Assembly: GCA_007136565.1 (NCBI GenBank)
Contig: SLGS01000160.1
Location: forward strand, 1 to 18,096
Length of the DNA: 18,096 nucleotides
Reading direction: 5' to 3'
DNA from: Clostridia bacterium
GTDB taxonomy: Bacteria; Bacillota; Sulfobacillia; SLMV01
Position 1 is the first letter of the stretch. Every line of letters starts with the position of its first letter. Shown one piece after another: positions 14,937 through 18,096 of this stretch. The position numbers and the translations under genes were made by a program. The notes below the pieces were generated by a model that made no database searches, was not told the origin of the DNA, and saw only the letters and a list, made by a program, of their open reading frames with translations.

Positions 14937-14958
14937 CCCGGGGGACTACTCCCCCGGG
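14937..14958 (+). terminator. GC hairpin directly after the DUF4340 gene
   Basis: CCCGGGGG (14937-14944), loop ACTACT, CCCCCGGG (14951-14958): a perfect eight-pair stem that begins two bases after the stop codon. There is no downstream T run. It marks the end of the ABC operon. Confidence 0.5.
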
Positions 14959-14999
14959 TACTCCGCGGGGCGGGATATGGTATCGAAAACGGGCCAGCG

Positions 15000-15008
15000 T
15001 GTTATCAT
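15000..15008 (+). promoter_or_regulatory. Extended -10 promoter for the GTPase operon
   Basis: TG-T-TATCAT is an extended -10 element with five of six matches in the -10 box. No good -35 is seen at the expected distance, which extended -10 promoters tolerate. The start of transcription would be near 15015, just ahead of the GGGAGGG ribosome site (15028-15034). Confidence 0.4.
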
Positions 15009-15040
15009 GGAAGGAACATGACACATCGGGAGGGCAAATA

Positions 15041-16081
15041 TTGCCGGCCAATCTTAGTGCCGACTACATGAATGCAGAAGAACGCTGGCGCCGGGCGACC
15101 GATCCCGGGGAGAAACTCGCAGCGCTCCAGGATATGCTCCGCGCCATACCCAAGCACAAGGGTACGGAAAAGATGCAGGGCGATATCAAGCGCCGTATCG
15201 CCAAGGTGCGCGATCAAATGGAGAACAAGAAGGGATCCGGCGGCAAACGCAGACCGGCCTGGGTGATAGATCGACAGGGCGCGGGGCAAGTGCTGATCGC
15301 CGGCCCGCCCAACAGCGGCAAGTCGTCGCTGGTGGCGTCCCTCACCAACGCCGAACCCGAGATCGCCGACTACCCCTTCTCCACGACCCTCCCCACCCCG
15401 GCCATGATGCGTTCCGACGGAGGGGTGCAGGTACAGCTCGTGGATCTTCCGCCGCTACACGTGGAAATGTCACCCCCCTGGCTCGCGGAACTTTTCAGGA
15501 TCACGGACGCGGTCGCCTTGGTCCTAGACCTCTCCGACGACGACATCCTCGTCCACACCGAGGCGGCCATGGCTTACCTCGAGGACAAGAACCTCGTCCC
15601 GACATACCCCAAGGTGCCCGAGGGCAGCGGTGAGCTGTCCGGCAGCGACCTGCCGCGCGAGGGAACCCCCTACCCCACGCTGGTGGTGGGTTCCAAGGTC
15701 GACGATGACGAAGCGGAACTCCGGCTGGAACTACTTAGGGAGATGTGGGAGGAATCCGGGTACCCGAGACTACCCCTGATCCTCGTTTCGACCATGGATG
15801 AGGATAGCCTGGATGATCTCAGGAGCGCCCTGTGGATAATCCTGGATCGCATACGCGTTTACACCCGTCCCCCCGGTCGAGATCCCGAGCTTTCGGCCCC
15901 CTTCGTTCTACCCAGGGGATCCACGGTCCTGGACTTGGCCTACGATATCCACAAGGACGTGGGAGCCGGTTTCAAGTACGCCCGCGCCTGGGGCGAAGAC
16001 ACCTTCGATGCCCAGATGGTGGGGAAGGATTACGTCCTCACCGACGGCGACATCCTGGAGATCCACGCCGACTCTCAATGA
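15041..16081 (+). CDS. OBG/DRG-like GTPase with C-terminal TGS domain
   Basis: 346 residues. An N-terminal basic helical region (1-75) includes PKHKGTEKMQGDIKRRI. The G domain (about 80-275) has a P-loop GPPNSGKSS (88-96), a YPFSTT switch region (111-116), DLPP (135-138) where most GTPases have DxxG, and SKVD (218-221) in place of NKxD. The TGS domain (about 286-344) runs from PRGSTVLDLAYDIHKD to LTDGDILEIH. Related Obg/DRG proteins bind ribosomes or RNA. DLPP is a known variant in this subgroup; the serine in the G4 motif may alter guanine specificity, as in YchF/OLA1, which prefers ATP. TTG at 15041 is chosen because it gives the familiar MPANL opening and has GGGAGGG six bases upstream; a GTG at 14999 has no such site. 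Confidence 0.92.
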   Translation: MPANLSADYMNAEERWRRATDPGEKLAALQDMLRAIPKHKGTEKMQGDIKRRIAKVRDQMENKKGSGGKRRPAWVIDRQGAGQVLIAGPPNSGKSSLVASLTNAEPEIADYPFSTTLPTPAMMRSDGGVQVQLVDLPPLHVEMSPPWLAELFRITDAVALVLDLSDDDILVHTEAAMAYLEDKNLVPTYPKVPEGSGELSGSDLPREGTPYPTLVVGSKVDDDEAELRLELLREMWEESGYPRLPLILVSTMDEDSLDDLRSALWIILDRIRVYTRPPGRDPELSAPFVLPRGSTVLDLAYDIHKDVGAGFKYARAWGEDTFDAQMVGKDYVLTDGDILEIHADSQ

Positions 16082-16107
16082 CAAATGGAGATGGAGAGGT
16101 GATGTAA

Positions 16108-16875
16108 ATGCCCGCCACCCCCTTCGTTTTGACGCCCGCAGAATCCAAGCGATTGATCGCGCGCGCAGTGGTGCAACTCCCATCCGTCAAGAAGGCCCTG
16201 TCCGATGGCATCGTCATGGCATCCACCGGCAGCACCAACACCTACGTCCTCGAGGAACTCCTCGGCGAAAAGATACCGCAGCACAGTTATCTTTCGGGCA
16301 TCACGCTTCCCGCGAAGGATGCGCCGAACATACCCGCGGATCGGCGCAACGATCTCGTCCTCGTCAAGGGTCGCCCCGACGACTCCCTGGACCGCTTCAG
16401 CGCCCTCGAGCGGATGGAACCCGGGGATGTCTTCATCAAGGGGGCCAACGCCCTCAACTACGACACCCAGACGGCCGGAATCCTAATCGGCGGACACGGC
16501 GGTGGAGGTACCATCGGGGCCGCCATGGGACACGTGGTGGGCAGGCGCCTAAACCTGGTCATGCCCGTGGGGTTGGAAAAGTGCATCGCCGATGACATCG
16601 TGGAGGTCGCCGAGCGCATGAATACCCCCGACGAATACGATCCGGATCCGCCGAGGATGATGCCCGTCGTCGGTGCCGACATAGTCACGGAGATAGAGGC
16701 GCTGAGGGTCCTGGCGGGGGTCGAAGTCTACCACGTCGCCTCCGGCGGAATAGCGGGTGCCGAGGGAGCCGTTTGGCTCCTCGCGGAGGGTTCTTCCGAC
16801 GAAGTGGCGGCGGCCAAGCGAATCGTAGAAGATCTCAGGGGAGAACCACCGTTTCTGGCGGGATCGAGGTCGTAG
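16108..16875 (+). CDS. Conserved-looking protein of unknown function, glycine-rich nucleotide/sugar-phosphate-binding-like motifs
   Basis: I cannot name the family. It is a 255-residue soluble protein without signal peptide or membrane helix. Striking motifs are STGSTNTYV (39-47), KGANALN (111-117), GGHGGGGTIG (128-137) and PVGLEK (153-158), with hydrophobic strands between them in an alternating alpha/beta pattern. The GST-T and KGANAL elements recall the ISOCOT fold (ribose-5-phosphate isomerase, DeoR effector domain, LUD/LutC proteins), which bind sugar phosphates or act on CoA/lactate; this is a resemblance, not an assignment. GGAGAGGTGA stands upstream of the ATG. The gene is 26 bases after the GTPase and its stop directly abuts the next ATG, so the three are one operon. 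Confidence 0.85.
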   Translation: MPATPFVLTPAESKRLIARAVVQLPSVKKALSDGIVMASTGSTNTYVLEELLGEKIPQHSYLSGITLPAKDAPNIPADRRNDLVLVKGRPDDSLDRFSALERMEPGDVFIKGANALNYDTQTAGILIGGHGGGGTIGAAMGHVVGRRLNLVMPVGLEKCIADDIVEVAERMNTPDEYDPDPPRMMPVVGADIVTEIEALRVLAGVEVYHVASGGIAGAEGAVWLLAEGSSDEVAAAKRIVEDLRGEPPFLAGSRS

Positions 16876-17646
16876 ATGAGGTTATCCATCCTCGGGAGAT
16901 ACTCCCCCTTCCCCCGGGCCGGTAGTGCCTGCCCCGGGTACCTGCTGCGCTCGGGGGAAGAGAACCTGCTCCTGGAGTGCGGTTCCGGCGTCGTATCGCG
17001 GCTTTCCGAGTTCATCTCCCCCTACGAACTCGATCACGTGGTGATCTCGCATCTACACGGGGATCACTGCTCGGACCTCGCCGTCTTGAAATACGCAGCC
17101 AACTACGATGTCAGCCCCGGGGCGCGCGCTACGCGGCGGGCCACGGATCCGGCCCGCGAGGAACGCGGGCGGGGCATAACCGTATACGCCCCGGGGGAGC
17201 CCGCCGACGAGTTCGCGCGAATACCCCACAAGGATGCCATGCGCGCCGAGGCCATCGACGAATCCACCAGCCTGCAGATCGGGCCCTTTCATCTCACCTT
17301 CGCTAAGACCGAGCATCCGATTCCCTGCGTGGCGGTGAGGGTGAAGTGCGAGGGTAAGACCCTCGCCTACACGGCCGACACCGCCCTTTGCGATTCCGTC
17401 ATCGACCTGGCACGGGGAGCCGATCTTCTCCTGGCCGAGGCCTCCCTGCCGGAGGGTTGTTCATCGTTTGGGGGGCACATGACGGCCTCCGAGGCCGGGG
17501 AAATGGCCCTCGGGGCGGATGTCGGCGGACTCCTGCTCACCCATTTTTGGCCCGAAGCCGATGTCGAAGCAGCCAAACACGCCGCTTCCTCGCGGGCACA
17601 CTGTCCCGTCGACATCGCCATCGAGGGGCGAAGTTACGATATCTGA
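16876..17646 (+). CDS. YhfI-like metallo-beta-lactamase-fold hydrolase (RNase Z/phosphodiesterase branch)
   Basis: 256-residue soluble protein. The opening (MRLSILGRYSPFP, then LLLECGSGVVSRL and ISPYELDHVVISH) closely follows Bacillus YhfI and other RNase Z-like phosphodiesterases. Metal ligands are complete: H59, H61, D63 and H64 in SHLHGDH, H147 (TEHP), D168 (YTADT) and H223 (LTHFWP); GGHMTASEAG adds the family H201. No RNase Z exosite arm is evident, so a small-molecule phosphodiester or cyclic phosphate may be the substrate, but this is inference. The ATG follows the previous stop with no gap, which suggests coupled translation. A long hairpin closes the operon. Confidence 0.9.
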   Translation: MRLSILGRYSPFPRAGSACPGYLLRSGEENLLLECGSGVVSRLSEFISPYELDHVVISHLHGDHCSDLAVLKYAANYDVSPGARATRRATDPAREERGRGITVYAPGEPADEFARIPHKDAMRAEAIDESTSLQIGPFHLTFAKTEHPIPCVAVRVKCEGKTLAYTADTALCDSVIDLARGADLLLAEASLPEGCSSFGGHMTASEAGEMALGADVGGLLLTHFWPEADVEAAKHAASSRAHCPVDIAIEGRSYDI

Positions 17647-17650
17647 ACAT

Positions 17651-17708
17651 CCCCAACACCCCGGTCGCAGGGTCCCCGTTTCCCGGGGGACCGACCGGGG
17701 TGTTGGGG
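17651..17708 (+). terminator. Large perfect inverted repeat (17-bp stem) closing the GTPase/YhfI operon
   Basis: CCCCAACACCCCGGTCG (17651-17667) is exactly complementary to 17692-17708. Inside it, GTCCCC (17672-17677) pairs with GGGGAC (17686-17691), leaving a four-base bulge on the left and an eight-base loop. It begins 4 bases after the stop codon. There is no T run on either side, so it is either a strong structure-dependent terminator or a 3'-end stabiliser. Confidence 0.6.
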
Positions 17709-17726
17709 TCGACCACCAGTGTCGAC
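17708..17726 (+). repeat. Two GTCGAC copies just after the hairpin
   Basis: GTCGAC occurs at 17708-17713 and 17721-17726 with seven bases between. Each is a palindrome, so together they form both a direct and an inverted repeat ahead of the M16 peptidase gene (ATG at 17751). It might be an operator; chance is also reasonable for six-base units. Confidence 0.3.
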
Positions 17727-17750
17727 TAGCGAGTTCGAAGGGATGATCGT

Positions 17751-18096
17751 ATGCCCGCGTTCGAAAACCGCCGGCTGAAGAATGGATTGGAAGTTAGCGT
17801 ATCCGAGGATCCCGGCTCTCCGGCGATAGCCTTCTTCGTCTGGTATCCCGTCGGGGGACGCGACGAAATGCCCGGAAGCACCGGGATTTCCCACTGGGTG
17901 GAGCACATGATGTTCCGGGGAACCCCGCAGTACCCGGCGGGTCGTTTGGATCGCCTCATATCTTCCCTGGGGGGACACTGGAACGGCTTCACCGACGAGG
18001 ATTGCACAGCCTTCTACCAGGTGCTACCCCGGGGGAACCTCGAACTGTCCGCCCGGATTGAAGCGGACCGGATGGTGAACTGCTCCTTCGACGCCG
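17751..18096 (+). CDS. M16-family zinc peptidase, N-terminal part (3' end cut by window)
   Basis: The first 115 codons of an insulinase/pitrilysin-type (M16) peptidase. The inverted zinc motif HxxEH is intact as H48, E51 and H52 in SHWVEHMMFRGT, preceded by WYPVGGRDE and followed by GGHWNGFTDEDCTAFY, all characteristic. The third zinc ligand, a glutamate expected some 75 residues after HxxEH, lies beyond the window. There is no signal peptide, so it is probably cytoplasmic, like the PqqL/YmxG-type M16 proteins of many bacteria. GAAGGG ends about eight bases before the ATG. M16B peptidases often come as an adjacent active/inactive pair; the next gene would be worth reading for a partner. Confidence 0.92.
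   Translation, partial: MPAFENRRLKNGLEVSVSEDPGSPAIAFFVWYPVGGRDEMPGSTGISHWVEHMMFRGTPQYPAGRLDRLISSLGGHWNGFTDEDCTAFYQVLPRGNLELSARIEADRMVNCSFDA

Noticed and set aside
1..18096. CRISPR array, toxin-antitoxin, prophage, transposon or retron
   Set aside because: No regular repeat-spacer pattern, transposase, integrase, reverse transcriptase or small toxin-like pair was found in any intergenic region.

Overview
This 18.1 kb window is ordinary-looking, densely packed bacterial chromosome with high GC (my impression is about 60%). It holds 19 protein genes, two of them cut by the window edges. I see no tRNA, rRNA, CRISPR array, insertion sequence, phage gene or integration scar. Junctions are tight: ATGA, TGATG and TTGA stop/start overlaps are common, and seven or eight genes appear to start with TTG behind good Shine-Dalgarno sequences. 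The families present (zinc-type Hsp33, a YhfI-like metallohydrolase, a double-cluster 4Fe-4S protein, a split YeeE/YedE pair, a TGS GTPase beginning MPANL) suggest an anaerobic or facultative bacterium, perhaps of a GC-rich Bacillota-like lineage. No gene here fixes the phylum, and nothing shows whether there is an outer membrane.

Left part (1-3780, plus strand): the end of Hsp33, a cytoplasmic L-asparaginase, and an OmpR-type response regulator with its sensor histidine kinase, all overlapping or closely spaced and probably co-transcribed. Facing them is a metallo-beta-lactamase-fold hydrolase (3749-4774, minus), whose 3' end overlaps the kinase. It is divergent from two small four-helix membrane proteins (4943-5814, plus) that follow the best sigma-70-type promoter in the window. 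These converge on a minus-strand QueG-like iron-sulfur protein (5811-6506), with the two stop codons sharing one CTAG.

Middle part (6610-10038, plus): a SLC13/ArsB-type permease without the usual central regulatory domains, two half-size YeeE/YedE sulfur-transport proteins, and an M24 aminopeptidase with all five metal ligands.

Right part: 10213-14935 is a four-gene Gld-type ABC module (ATPase, permease, GldG-like auxiliary protein, DUF4340 protein) with its own promoter region and flanking GC-rich hairpins. From 15041 a second operon encodes a TGS-domain GTPase, a conserved protein I cannot assign, and a YhfI-like metallohydrolase, ending in a 17-bp hairpin. The window closes inside an M16 zinc peptidase.

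I found no clear case of an undescribed defence or mobile system. The best leads are the unassigned protein at 16108-16875, the membrane pair at 4943-5814, the permease plus split-YeeE cluster, and the U-tract-less hairpins at operon ends.
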